DNA of 64,000 nucleotides from Blautia glucerasea (GTDB lineage Bacteria > Bacillota > Clostridia > Lachnospirales > Lachnospiraceae): NCBI RefSeq assembly GCF_020537505.1, contig NZ_JAJBMO010000002.1, positions 264,691 through 328,690 on the forward strand, read 5' to 3'. The position numbers and the translations under genes were made by a program. Under the pieces are notes generated by a model. That model was given only the letters and a program-made list of their open reading frames with translations. It was not told the DNA's origin and ran no database searches. This document shows, in pieces, positions 18,068-26,101 of this stretch (positions are counted from its first letter, which is position 1; each line of letters starts with the position of its first letter).

Positions 18068-19297
18068 TTATTTTACAAATATCTTATTGAATTTCTTCTT
18101 TCCTCTCTTCAGGACAACGCCGTCACCTGTGAGAACATCTTTGGAAAGTACATACTTGATATCCAGCACTTTCTCGCCGTCAACGGAAACGCCGCCCTGT
18201 TCGATGGCTCTTCTTCCCTCGGAACGGGTTGTAACAAGAGCAGATTTTACAAGAAGACTGATCAGGTCAATGTTGCCCTCCTCGTCGAAATCTTCTGCTG
18301 CAAGCTCAGTAGTTGGCATATGCGCGGTATCTGCTCCGCCTGCGAAAAGTGCCTTTGCACCTGCTTCTGCTTTCTTGGCTTCCTCTGTTCCATGAACAAG
18401 CTCAGTAAGCTGGAATGCAAGGATCTCCTTTGCCTTGTTCAGCTGGCTGCCTTCCCATTTCTCCATCTCCTGGATCTCTTCTAATGGAAGGAAGGTAAGA
18501 AGTTTCATGCATTTGATAACATCTGCATCATCTACATTTCTCCAGTACTGGTAGAAATCGAATGGAGAGGTCTTATTCGGATCCAGCCATACAGCTCCTG
18601 ACTGTGTTTTACCCATTTTCTTGCCCTCAGAGTTCAGAAGAAGGGTGATGGTCATAGCGTAAGCGTCTTTTCCAAGTTTACGACGGATCAGCTCTGTACC
18701 GCCAAGCATGTTACTCCACTGGTCATCGCCGCCGAACTGCATGTTGCAGCCGTATTTCTGGTACAGCATATAGAAATCGTAGCTCTGCATGATCATGTAA
18801 TTGAACTCCAGAAAGCTTAAACCTCTCTCCATACGCTGTTTGTAACACTCAGCTGTAAGCATACGGTTTACAGAAAAATGTGCTCCGACCTCACGCAAAA
18901 GCTCTACATAATTCAGATTCATCAGCCACTCTGCATTATTTACCATAAGAGCTTTTCCATCAGAAAAATCGATGAAACGCTCCATCTGTTTTTTGAAACA
19001 ATCAATGTTGTGCTGGATTGTCTCCTTTGTCAGCATCTGACGCATATCGGTTCTTCCGGAAGGGTCACCGATCATACCAGTTCCTCCGCCGAGAAGGGCG
19101 ATCGGTCTGTTTCCTGCCATCTGCAGACGTTTCATCAGACAAAGTGCCATGAAATGTCCTACATGAAGGCTGTCTGCGGTTGGGTCAAATCCAATATAAA
19201 AAGTTGCCTTTCCGTTATTTACCATTTCTTTGATTTCATCTTCATCTGTTACCTGGGCGATCAGGCCTCTGGCTTTCAGTTCTTCCCAAACTGTCAT
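18068..19297 (-). CDS. tyrS: tyrosyl-tRNA synthetase
   Basis: TyrRS charges tRNA-Tyr. The 409-residue class I enzyme has the HIGH-type motif as HVGH (in [10 protein letters not shown]), the tyrosine pocket DQWSN region, the KMSKS-type loop as KMGKT, and a C-terminal S4-like RNA-binding domain (VSVDGEKV). The ATG at 19297 stands 8 bp after AGGAGG; another ATG two codons earlier is too close to that site. Upstream lies a complete T-box leader, so expression should rise when tRNA-Tyr is uncharged. Confidence 0.98.
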   Translation of the reverse strand: MTVWEELKARGLIAQVTDEDEIKEMVNNGKATFYIGFDPTADSLHVGHFMALCLMKRLQMAGNRPIALLGGGTGMIGDPSGRTDMRQMLTKETIQHNIDCFKKQMERFIDFSDGKALMVNNAEWLMNLNYVELLREVGAHFSVNRMLTAECYKQRMERGLSFLEFNYMIMQSYDFYMLYQKYGCNMQFGGDDQWSNMLGGTELIRRKLGKDAYAMTITLLLNSEGKKMGKTQSGAVWLDPNKTSPFDFYQYWRNVDDADVIKCMKLLTFLPLEEIQEMEKWEGSQLNKAKEILAFQLTELVHGTEEAKKAEAGAKALFAGGADTAHMPTTELAAEDFDEEGNIDLISLLVKSALVTTRSEGRRAIEQGGVSVDGEKVLDIKYVLSKDVLTGDGVVLKRGKKKFNKIFVK

Positions 19298-19324
19298 TTT
19301 CATTTCCTCCTGTAAATAAGTATA

Positions 19325-19732
19325 AAAAAGCCCGGTTCTCATGTCCCTTTAGGACGAGAACCGGGTCCCGCGTTACCACCTAAATTCACAGAAAGCTCGC
19401 ACTTCCTGCCTCGATAAGTGACCATACTGAAAAAAAATCACGTCTGCGCTCTGACAGCTAAATATTTTCCTGCTTAAAACGCTTTCAAATCCTCTTCAGA
19501 ACTATCACCCCGGCATGATAACGTATGCCACTCCGTCACAGCCTACTGGATTTCTGTAAGCAGCCCCAGTGCCTGTCCGTTCCTAGTGCTTCCCACATTT
19601 CAAGAATCGTTCGGTGCAAAGCTCCGGGATGTATTCACAATGGATCTCTGCACGCGCCTCTCACCCTCCGGCAGCTCTCTGTGTGCTCTTTCCAAGGCTA
19701 CTTGTTCCCTTCAAAGCCTTTCTCATTTAATA
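19325..19732 (-). promoter_or_regulatory. tyrosine T-box riboswitch (tyrS leader)
   Basis: On the minus strand this leader shows a stem I with AGAGAGC and a GGTGAGA motif, a specifier loop in which TAC (complement of 19631-19633) sits in the context GAATACATCC, the antiterminator T-box sequence with TGGT (complement of 19375-19378) in AGGTGGTAACGCGG, and a terminator hairpin (CCCGGTTCTC/GAGAACCGGG, 19331-19365) followed by six T. TAC is a tyrosine codon and fits tyrS just downstream. At about 400 nt it is on the long side for the class. Uncharged tRNA-Tyr should stabilise the antiterminator and let tyrS be read. Confidence 0.95.
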
Positions 19733-19738
19733 CTTGCA

Positions 19739-19767
19739 AGTATACAAAGCCATCCTGTGTTTGTCAA
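19739..19767 (-). promoter_or_regulatory. sigma-A promoter for the tyrS T-box transcript
   Basis: A perfect TTGACA, 17 bp spacer and TATACT stand on the minus strand, placing the transcript start close to 19732, at the 5' end of T-box stem I. Confidence 0.9.
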
Positions 19768-19831
19768 GGAATTTGCCTTTATTTTTTAACAACTTACTGT
19801 GATAAAGTATCCTGTGTTTTATTTTTGTGGC

Positions 19832-21220
19832 TTATACCCAGTCTACAAAGAAAGTATGGTCCTTGTATGTCTCATATACAACCTTCTTAAAGTTCAGTGA
19901 CTGTTTCCAGAATGCGGAAGTCATCATAAAGTATTTATAATTGAAATCCTTTTTCTTCATGCCGCTGACAGTACGCGGAGTGCCATTTGCCACATATGCG
20001 TTAAAGCTGTCCAATGCCTGCTGTGCTGCTGCATAAGCACTTGCCCGGTCTTCGAACATGCCGTTCAGGCGCTTCTGAAGGGAACCATTCGTCACAACGG
20101 AATACTGTGCAAATTTCGTGGAGCCTTCGTAAACCACATAGCGGACACTGGATGGGAATTCACTGTCAAGGGTACGGTTCAGAATACAAAGTGCAACCGC
20201 CTTCATTCCTGCAATTCCCTGGTCTCCTGCCTCGGACTCGCACATGGCAGCCAGAATATCAAGGTCCGATTTGGTTCCATCTGCAATACCAGGATGTGTC
20301 TTAAACTGGCTCATGATTGTAAAATTACGTGCATGCCCGGCATCATACCAGGTGAAAACAGTGCTGCTGTTATTGTTGCTGTTGTTATTGTTGTTGCTGT
20401 TATTCTTTTTCTCTGTGGCAACCCCATTGGCATCAAAGGTATAGATGGTTCCGCCGATCGTAGCTGTGGTATTCATGTACATAACACCACTGGAATTGAA
20501 ATAATAGCTCTTATTTCCCAGCTTCAGCCAGCCAGTCTGTGCCTTCCCATCTGTAGGACTAAAGTAATAGTGTTTGGTTCCAACAGTTCCAAAACCTTTC
20601 TGGTAACGGACGCCGGTGCTCTTCTTAAAATAGTAAATGCTTCCGTCAATCGTCTTAAGTCCTGTATACATATAGCCGGTGCCTGGGTTAAAATAGCGGG
20701 TATTCTTCTTGGAATCTGTAAACCAGCCGGTCAGCATAACGCCGTTACCCGTAAAGTAACGCTTTTCGCCCTTTCTGTTCTTCTGCCAGCCTTTTAGCAT
20801 AGCACCGGTACCGCTGGTAAAATAGTATTTCCTGCCATTTAAAGTCAGCCAGCCGCGGACCAGCTTGCCGTTGGAAGGCTTGAAATATCTGGTAGTGCTT
20901 CCACTTTTTAAGAAGCCAGTTACCATGACCCCCTTGCCCTTGGTAAAATACCGGATGTATTTTCCCTTGCTGTTCTTTTGCCATCCTTTGAGCTGAACGC
21001 CGGTCTTTTTGTTAAAATAATATTTCTTACCGTTTAAAGTCAGCCAGCCCTTTTTCCTGGCTCCGCTGGATGTTATGTAGTAGGTCTTGCCTTTGATGGT
21101 CTTGAAGCCTGCCTTCGCAGCCTGGACATCCTTAGTCATCATGGGCGTAGCAAGCAAAATCAGCAGGATAAGCACCCCCAGTACAAAACCTCTGTGTTCT
21201 TTTCTTCCTTCTCTTTCCAT
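19832..21220 (-). CDS. secreted cell wall hydrolase with choline-binding-type repeats
   Basis: The 462-residue protein has a signal peptide (hydrophobic 12-28, AQAA-type cleavage near 35), then about ten aromatic/glycine repeats of roughly 20 residues (GWL-x-NGKKYYF type; residues 38-270), a Asn/Ser-rich linker near 275-290, and a C-terminal SleB/CwlJ-type hydrolase-2 domain with the probable catalytic Glu in CESEAGDQG near residue 333. The repeats bind choline or cell-wall polymer in related proteins; the catalytic domain belongs to the family of cortex-lytic and cell wall hydrolases. It probably remodels peptidoglycan at the surface; a spore-germination role is possible but the repeats favour a vegetative surface location. 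An AAAGGGAAAGG site precedes the ATG. Confidence 0.9.
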   Translation of the reverse strand: MEREGRKEHRGFVLGVLILLILLATPMMTKDVQAAKAGFKTIKGKTYYITSSGARKKGWLTLNGKKYYFNKKTGVQLKGWQKNSKGKYIRYFTKGKGVMVTGFLKSGSTTRYFKPSNGKLVRGWLTLNGRKYYFTSGTGAMLKGWQKNRKGEKRYFTGNGVMLTGWFTDSKKNTRYFNPGTGYMYTGLKTIDGSIYYFKKSTGVRYQKGFGTVGTKHYYFSPTDGKAQTGWLKLGNKSYYFNSSGVMYMNTTATIGGTIYTFDANGVATEKKNNSNNNNNSNNNSSTVFTWYDAGHARNFTIMSQFKTHPGIADGTKSDLDILAAMCESEAGDQGIAGMKAVALCILNRTLDSEFPSSVRYVVYEGSTKFAQYSVVTNGSLQKRLNGMFEDRASAYAAAQQALDSFNAYVANGTPRTVSGMKKKDFNYKYFMMTSAFWKQSLNFKKVVYETYKDHTFFVDWV

Positions 21221-21376
21221 ACCTTTCCCTTTCTAAAAAAGAACAGCACTTGGATACCTCCAGGTAAAACTGTCCTTATTCTGTCGAAAATATGTCAAAT
21301 CGGTTTCAAAGATTACAAAATTATTACGTTTTGATTTATTATAACGAAATTCCACATTTCTGTCAACTGCTTTGTA

Positions 21377-21404
21377 ACACCACCCCTGTCCCCTCCATAT
21401 GATG
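21377..21404 (+). promoter_or_regulatory. possible sigma-K/sigma-E-like promoter for the Cys/Gly-rich gene
   Basis: ACA (21377-21379), 16 bp, then CATATGATG (21396-21404) resembles the mother-cell sigma-K pattern (AC, 16-17 bp, CATAnnnTA) with one mismatch, and no good sigma-A pair was found. The start codon is 30 bp further on. This is pattern matching only. Confidence 0.35.
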
Positions 21405-21433
21405 AACTGTAAACATTTTCTGGAGGTAACAGC

Positions 21434-21724
21434 ATGAGTGATTTAGCTGCTACAAACTGTGGATGCAGTGACGACAGATCCGGTTGCGGATGCGGTAACT
21501 GTGGATGCAACAATGGTTGCGGATGTGACAATGGATGTGGTCTTTCCTTCGGAAACGGCTCCTGTGGATGCAACATTCTCTGGATCATCATTCTCCTTTG
21601 TGCATGCGGCGGCAACGGCATTGGCTGCAACAACGGATGTGGCAATGGAAACGGTGACTGCTGCTGGATCATCATCATCCTTCTGCTTCTCTGCGGTGGA
21701 TGGGGAAACGGCTGCGGATGCTGA
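21434..21724 (+). CDS. small Cys/Gly-rich protein with two hydrophobic segments (chorion-class high-cysteine HCB-like)
   Basis: The 96-residue protein contains 20 Cys and 25 Gly, arranged as CGC, NNGC and GNGC repeats, broken by two almost purely Ile/Leu/Trp segments (residues 48-55 and 78-86). TGGAGG stands 7 bp before the ATG and a strong hairpin follows, so it is a real gene. Similar Lachnospiraceae proteins carry the automatic name chorion class high-cysteine HCB protein, which reflects composition, not a known role. It could be a cross-linked spore coat or surface protein, a metal binder, or a small membrane-active peptide. There is no maturation enzyme or transporter gene beside it. The sigma-K-like promoter leans toward the spore coat idea. 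Confidence 0.85.
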   Translation: MSDLAATNCGCSDDRSGCGCGNCGCNNGCGCDNGCGLSFGNGSCGCNILWIIILLCACGGNGIGCNNGCGNGNGDCCWIIIILLLLCGGWGNGCGC

Positions 21725-21738
21725 TGTAAAGGCTTCAC

Positions 21739-21775
21739 ACAGGAAAAGAGCCTGCATTGCCAGGCTTTTTCCTGT
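21739..21775 (+). terminator. terminator of the Cys/Gly-rich gene
   Basis: ACAGGAAAA-AGCCTG pairs with CAGGCT-TTTTCCTGT, a 15 bp stem with a 6-base loop, 15 bp after the stop. A second hairpin with a T run (GGGACAG/CTGTCCC, 21782-21812) follows directly. Confidence 0.85.
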
Positions 21776-21781
21776 AAATCC

Positions 21782-21812
21782 GGGACAGAGGAAATCACCC
21801 CTGTCCCTTTTC
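21782..21812 (+). terminator. second tandem terminator hairpin
   Basis: GGGACAG pairs with CTGTCCC and is followed by TTTTCT. The tandem arrangement makes read-through toward the convergent gene at 21854 unlikely. Confidence 0.75.
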
Positions 21813-21853
21813 TATTTCATCTTTGTTTCCCTGTTTTTCTGCAGCAGGCTGTT

Positions 21854-22024
21854 TCATTTATTTTTCTCTTCTTTCCAGTTATTTTCAGCAATACCCCCCT
21901 TTTGCCTTTTCCATAATTCTTTGTTTGCTGCTCCCTTACTTTCCTGTTTTTTTCTCACACACTCCAGATCCAGTTCATAAATTGCATTTCCATCTATCAC
22001 AAGTCCTTCATTTTTTCTGTCCAT
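21854..22024 (-). CDS. small hydrophilic protein of unknown function
   Basis: The 56-residue protein is highly charged, with about a third Lys, Arg, Glu and Asp, and contains one Cys in a DLECVRKK context; the first third (GLVIDGNAIYELD) is the most ordered-looking part. The ATG at 22024 is preceded by GGGGG with 7 bp spacing, while the earlier in-frame ATG at 22048 has none. No family is recognised. It converges on the Cys/Gly-rich gene and diverges from the two-gene unit at 22174, so it belongs to a cluster of four small unknown genes. It could be a false call, as support is only the site and composition. Confidence 0.5.
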   Translation of the reverse strand: MDRKNEGLVIDGNAIYELDLECVRKKQESKGAANKELWKRQKGGIAENNWKEEKNK

Positions 22025-22130
22025 AACACTTCCCCCAGTTTCTTTCATACTTTACGGAAACTGCTTTCAATTTCCTTTGCTATTTTTTGCAGCCTCCTAA
22101 TATACAATATGTCAAACGGTATCTCCCCGT

Positions 22131-22139
22131 CATATTTTA
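22131..22139 (+). promoter_or_regulatory. sigma-K-like -10 element before the unknown gene pair
   Basis: CATATTTTA matches the CATAnnnTA pattern exactly, 35 bp before the ATG at 22174, but no AC element is at the usual 16-17 bp. Weak evidence. Confidence 0.2.
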
Positions 22140-22173
22140 ATAATAAAAACATAGATATAAAAAAGGGATTCCT

Positions 22174-22551
22174 ATGGAACAAGAATATATCGCACAGACT
22201 ACACTCGACCAGATGGTGGGAACAGACCAGGGACAGCTGTTAAAAGCTCTGATTCCTTATTTTCCGCCCAGACAGCAGCAGTTTTTATCTGTATTTGCAA
22301 AAGCGAAAGAGCTTTCCAACACACTGACTCTTTTTTCGAACCCACCTGCAGCCATGCGCATACAGGCAGCATCTGCCCCGGCACAGCCAATGGAGCTTTT
22401 AAGCGACCTGCGCCGCTACTGCTTTGGAAATACCAGAAAAACTTTGGACCAGATCAACAATATGATAGCAATGGTGGAAATGCTCAGGATCATGAACGTG
22501 CCCTCCTCACAAGACACCCCGAAGGATAATTGCGAAGAAGAACGCCAGTAA
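22174..22551 (+). CDS. hypothetical protein, 125 residues
   Basis: No family is recognised. The protein is mostly helical by appearance: an N-terminal GTDQGQLLKALIPYFPPRQQQ section with an aromatic/proline turn, an amphipathic KAKELSNTLTLF helix, a mid-region rich in Ala and Pro, and a Met/Ile-rich helix (NNMIAMVEMLRIMN) before an acidic tail. There is no signal peptide or membrane segment. AAGGG stands about 6 bp before the ATG. It is followed 50 bp later by a second small unknown gene in the same direction, and the two share a PF-hydrophobic/QQ style, so they probably form an operon and their products may interact. A sporulation link is only suggested by the -10-like element. Confidence 0.75.
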   Translation: MEQEYIAQTTLDQMVGTDQGQLLKALIPYFPPRQQQFLSVFAKAKELSNTLTLFSNPPAAMRIQAASAPAQPMELLSDLRRYCFGNTRKTLDQINNMIAMVEMLRIMNVPSSQDTPKDNCEEERQ

Positions 22552-22601
22552 GAAAACAATGCTGTCTCTTGTCAAAATATTGGAAAAAGGAGTGATTCTT
22601 T

Positions 22602-22874
22602 ATGGAAGAAAACTGGCAGGATAATCCCAGACTTGCAGGCATGGACCGGAGCAAGCTTGATCTGCTCCAGCAGATGGCACAGCAGGGCGCGGGGAAATCC
22701 CCCTCTGACCTGCTGCCTTTTATTATGAACGCTGCCTCCCAGGGGCGAAATGCCGGATTGCACTTTAACCCGCAGGAGATCAATACCATCATTGAAGTCC
22801 TGAAAATGGGAAAAAGCCCCCAGGAGCGGGCGAAACTGGATAAAGTGGTAAATTTAATGAAGATGATGAAATAA
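22602..22874 (+). CDS. hypothetical protein, 90 residues
   Basis: No family is recognised. It is a small helical protein with a Leu/Gln-rich segment (LDLLQQMAQQGAG), a conserved-looking LLPFIMNAA stretch, NPQEINTIIEVLK, and a basic Met/Lys end (KMMK). It has no signal peptide. An AAAGGAG site is 12-13 bp before the ATG. It ends 12 bp from the convergent cinA gene with no terminator between them. The role is unknown; its pairing with the 125-residue gene is the only context. Confidence 0.75.
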   Translation: MEENWQDNPRLAGMDRSKLDLLQQMAQQGAGKSPSDLLPFIMNAASQGRNAGLHFNPQEINTIIEVLKMGKSPQERAKLDKVVNLMKMMK

Positions 22875-22886
22875 GCCAATCCAATA

Positions 22887-24155
22887 TTATTTTATTCCCT
22901 CATATGCACCCATCATGCATTCCCTCAGAAGAACCAGCGCGCTTGCCACTGCCTGCTGACGGATCTTGGTACGGTTTCCAGTGAAATGATACTCCTGGGT
23001 GACGGTCTGTCCGTTATAGCAGCAGCCCATAAATACAGTGCCAACCGGAGTTTTCCTCGTTCCGCCGTCCGGACCTGCAAGGCCGGTAATAGAAAGGCTG
23101 ATATCCGCTCCAGAAGCAGCACAACAGCCCTTTGCCATCTGTTTGGCACATTTTGCAGAAACTGCACCAACTGTCTTCAGAGTGGATTTCTTCACTCCAA
23201 GGCATTCTCTCTTGGCACGGTTGCTGTAAGTAACAAAGCCATGGCTGAATACCTGGGAAGCACCTGGCACATTTACAATACGTGCAGCAATGGCACCACC
23301 TGTGCAGGATTCAGCAAGAGCCAGTGTCAGTTTCTTTTCTTTCAGAAGCTCCACAACAGATTCTTCCAATGTTTTATCTGCAGCCAGAGCAAATACATTT
23401 TTGCCGAAACGTTTTTTCAGTTCCTTTACCACTGGCTTGATCAGCTTTTTGCAGGCTTTCTCGTCTTCGCCTTTGGCTGTGATGCGAAGATGGACCTCTC
23501 CTGTTTTTGCATAAGGGGCAAGGGTAGGATTGGTCTGGGCTTCGATCATGTCCTGAATATCTGCAGCCACCTGGCTCTCTCCGATTCCGCAGATCTTTAC
23601 TACCTGGGAGCAGATGATCTCCGGCTGTTTCTTGCGGAGATAAGGAGAAACAGCTTCCTCAAACATGGGGATCAGCTCATTTGGCGGTCCTGGAAGAAGA
23701 ATGGCGGTTTTGCCGTTTTTCTCAAGGATCAGGCCAGGGGCTGTTCCGTTGTGATTATCCAACACAATGGCACCCTCAGGCACCTGCGCCTGTTTATAAT
23801 TGTTGGAGGTCACACGTCTGTCCGGATGATTTTTCTGATACTCTTTCATATAACGCTCAATCCGCTTTCTGGAATGGGGATCTTCTGAAAGAGGGAGCTC
23901 CATCACCTCTGCGCACACCTCTTTGGTCAGGTCATCCTCGGTTGGTCCAAGGCCGCCTGTAAGGATTACCACATCGGACCGGTCAAGAGCAGATGCGATC
24001 ACGGCCTTCATTCTGTCGTGGTTATCACCAACCACAGATTCATAATAAACAGAAAGACCAAGCTGGGCACATTTTTCAGAAAGATATGCACTGTTGGTAT
24101 TTACAATATTTCCCAGTAAAATTTCAGTTCCCACTGCTACAAGCTCTGCAATCAT
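22887..24155 (-). CDS. cinA: CinA: competence/damage-inducible protein with NMN amidohydrolase domain
   Basis: The 422-residue protein has an N-terminal MoaB/MogA-like domain (residues 1-170; GTEILLG, GGLGPTEDD), now known to act as ADP-ribose/NMN-cycle pyrophosphatase in some species, and a C-terminal PncC-type NMN deamidase domain (AESCTGG, TGLAGPDGGT). It recycles nicotinamide mononucleotide in NAD metabolism; the old link to competence comes from its position before recA in some genomes. The ATG at 24155 follows GAGGT by 6 bp; an earlier in-frame codon at 24197 lacks a site. It is the last gene of the yicC to cinA run and lies 84 bp after pgsA. Confidence 0.96.
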   Translation of the reverse strand: MIAELVAVGTEILLGNIVNTNSAYLSEKCAQLGLSVYYESVVGDNHDRMKAVIASALDRSDVVILTGGLGPTEDDLTKEVCAEVMELPLSEDPHSRKRIERYMKEYQKNHPDRRVTSNNYKQAQVPEGAIVLDNHNGTAPGLILEKNGKTAILLPGPPNELIPMFEEAVSPYLRKKQPEIICSQVVKICGIGESQVAADIQDMIEAQTNPTLAPYAKTGEVHLRITAKGEDEKACKKLIKPVVKELKKRFGKNVFALAADKTLEESVVELLKEKKLTLALAESCTGGAIAARIVNVPGASQVFSHGFVTYSNRAKRECLGVKKSTLKTVGAVSAKCAKQMAKGCCAASGADISLSITGLAGPDGGTRKTPVGTVFMGCCYNGQTVTQEYHFTGNRTKIRQQAVASALVLLRECMMGAYEGIK

Positions 24156-24239
24156 TTTTATACCTCTTTTCTGGTTTCTTATGAATTCAGCCAACATCTC
24201 TAACTGAATAAAGATGTTGGCTGTTTTACATGCAAATAT

Positions 24240-24779
24240 TTATTCCTGCATGGAAATTACATTTTTGTTCTGAACAATATAGGTGATCAGAGAGATCACA
24301 GTCAGAGCCAGTGATACCCATACAAAAATCTGTGTCAGGATTTCAAAGAATCCCCCAAAGTTCAGAATCAGAAGAATGATCATGATCATCTGGGATGCTG
24401 TTTTGAATTTGCCCCAGTAGTTAGCAGCAATCACAACACCGTTCTCCGCTGCGATCAGTCTGAAACCACTGATAATAAATTCTCTTGCAATGATAATGAT
24501 AACAAACCATGCCGGCAAACGGTCAAGCCCGATCATACAGATCAGTGCGGAACAAACCAGCAGCTTGTCTGCAAGGGGATCCATAAATTTACCAAAATTG
24601 GTAACCAGATTGTTCTTGCGCGCAAGATGGCCATCAAACCAGTCGGTAATACTTGCCACTACGAAAATAGCAAGGCAGATATAGCGGTTTGCCTCTCCGC
24701 CCCAGCCTGTCAGAATAAATAATACAAAAAACGGCACCAGGATCATTCTGGCTACAGTTAATTTATTCGGTGTATTCAT
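24240..24779 (-). CDS. pgsA: CDP-diacylglycerol-glycerol-3-phosphate 3-phosphatidyltransferase
   Basis: PgsA makes phosphatidylglycerol phosphate, the first step to phosphatidylglycerol and cardiolipin. The 179-residue membrane protein shows the CDP-alcohol phosphatidyltransferase motif D-G-x2-A-R-x8-G-x3-D-x3-D (DGHLAR then GKFMDPLAD, about residues 46-68) and four to five hydrophobic helices. Its start overlaps the end of rimO by 17 bp, indicating tight coupling. Its product feeds the cardiolipin synthase encoded at 13116-14666. Confidence 0.96.
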   Translation of the reverse strand: MNTPNKLTVARMILVPFFVLFILTGWGGEANRYICLAIFVVASITDWFDGHLARKNNLVTNFGKFMDPLADKLLVCSALICMIGLDRLPAWFVIIIIAREFIISGFRLIAAENGVVIAANYWGKFKTASQMIMIILLILNFGGFFEILTQIFVWVSLALTVISLITYIVQNKNVISMQE

Positions 24780-26100
24780 CTTCCAGCTCTCCTATCAAAT
24801 CGTATTCCAGAGCACCGGTAACCCGGACTCTCGCAAAGTCTCCTGTCATGAGAAGCTCGCCGGTCTGTACGAAAATATATCCGTCAACCTTCGGCGCATC
24901 TCCGTAAGTACGCCCGATATACGCACTCTCTCCGGATACCTTGCCCTCGATCATGACGGTCAGTACCTGACCTACACGTTTCTCACCTTTCTCAAGAGAA
25001 ATTTCCTGCTGAAGTTCCATGATTTCATCACGTCTGGCTTCCTTGACTTCCTCAGGGATCTGACCTTCCATAGTAGCTGCCGGGGTATCTTCCTCGGCAG
25101 AGTATGGAAAAACGCCAAGGCGGTCAAACTCAATCTCATCCACAAACTCCATCAATTCATCATGGTCTTCCTGGGTCTCACCAGGAAAACCGCTAATCAG
25201 ACTGGTACGAAGGAAAATATCCGGAATCTCCCGGCGCAGCTTGCCGATAATATCCACCAGTTCCTGCCTGGTAGTGCGGCGTCCCATACGCTTCAGAACG
25301 CGGTCACTTGCATGCTGGATTGGAAGATCCAGGTAGTGACAGATCTTTTTCTCTTCCTTCATGGTCTGTATCAATTCATCGTAAATCTCCTCCGGATAAC
25401 AGTACAGAATACGGATCCAGCGGATTCCTTTAATCCTGCAAAGCTCTTTCAGAAGGACATGGAGAGATTTCTTTCCATAAATATCCTTTCCATACACGGT
25501 AGTTTCCTGGGCAACCAGGATCAGCTCTTTTACGCCTTTCTCTGCCAGTGACTGTGCTTCCTTTACAAGCTGTTCCATTGGAACACTTCTGTAGCTGCCC
25601 CGCAGCTTGGGGATAATACAGTAAGTGCAATGCTTGTCACAGCCCTCTGCGATTTTCAGATATGCAAAGTGTCCGCCTGTAGTCAGCATACGCTTACCGG
25701 AAATATCCGGAAGAAAATCAATGCTTTTGTACTCTTCGAAATGTCTGCCTGCCTCAGCTTCATTCACGGCTTTAATAATGTCACCGTAAGAAGTTGTACC
25801 AAGGATTGCATCCACCTCAGGTATTTCCTCTGAAATTTCTTTCTTATAACGCTGTGCCATACATCCGGTAACGATCAGCACCTTGCAGGTACCTGCTTTT
25901 TTCTTCTCTGCCATCTCAAGAATGGTGTTAACACTCTCTTCTTTGGCATCCCCGATGAAACAACAGGTGTTGACAATGATCACCTCTGCTTCGTCTTCAT
26001 CGTCAACGATCTGATGTCCGTCTGCTGCAAGCATTCCAAGCATTTCCTCAGAATCTACCAGGTTCTTATCACATCCAAGGGAAATGAACAGTAATTTCAT
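24763..26100 (-). CDS. rimO: ribosomal protein S12 methylthiotransferase RimO
   Basis: RimO adds a methylthio group to an aspartate of ribosomal protein S12. The 445-residue protein has the UPF0004 domain with three cysteines (10, 46, 80) binding an auxiliary cluster, the radical-SAM cluster cysteines 154, 158 and 161 (CDKHCTYC), and a C-terminal TRAM domain. The ATG at 26100 gives the family's MKLLFISLGC start; GAGGAG lies 12-13 bp before it, inside the end of rpoZ. A GTG four codons earlier is too close to that site. It overlaps pgsA downstream and almost touches rpoZ upstream. Confidence 0.97.
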   Translation of the reverse strand: MKLLFISLGCDKNLVDSEEMLGMLAADGHQIVDDEDEAEVIIVNTCCFIGDAKEESVNTILEMAEKKKAGTCKVLIVTGCMAQRYKKEISEEIPEVDAILGTTSYGDIIKAVNEAEAGRHFEEYKSIDFLPDISGKRMLTTGGHFAYLKIAEGCDKHCTYCIIPKLRGSYRSVPMEQLVKEAQSLAEKGVKELILVAQETTVYGKDIYGKKSLHVLLKELCRIKGIRWIRILYCYPEEIYDELIQTMKEEKKICHYLDLPIQHASDRVLKRMGRRTTRQELVDIIGKLRREIPDIFLRTSLISGFPGETQEDHDELMEFVDEIEFDRLGVFPYSAEEDTPAATMEGQIPEEVKEARRDEIMELQQEISLEKGEKRVGQVLTVMIEGKVSGESAYIGRTYGDAPKVDGYIFVQTGELLMTGDFARVRVTGALEYDLIGELEDEYTE

Positions 26101-26101
26101 A

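Noticed and set aside
20360..20410. Tandem GTT/GCT trinucleotide run considered as a repeat array
   Set aside because: It is in frame and encodes the Asn/Ser linker of the cell wall hydrolase; units are too short and variable for a CRISPR or satellite.
21443..21757. Minus-strand Thr/Ser/Ala-rich frames opposite the Cys/Gly-rich gene
   Set aside because: Low-complexity translations are forced by the repeated GGATGC-type codons on the other strand; no ribosome binding site.
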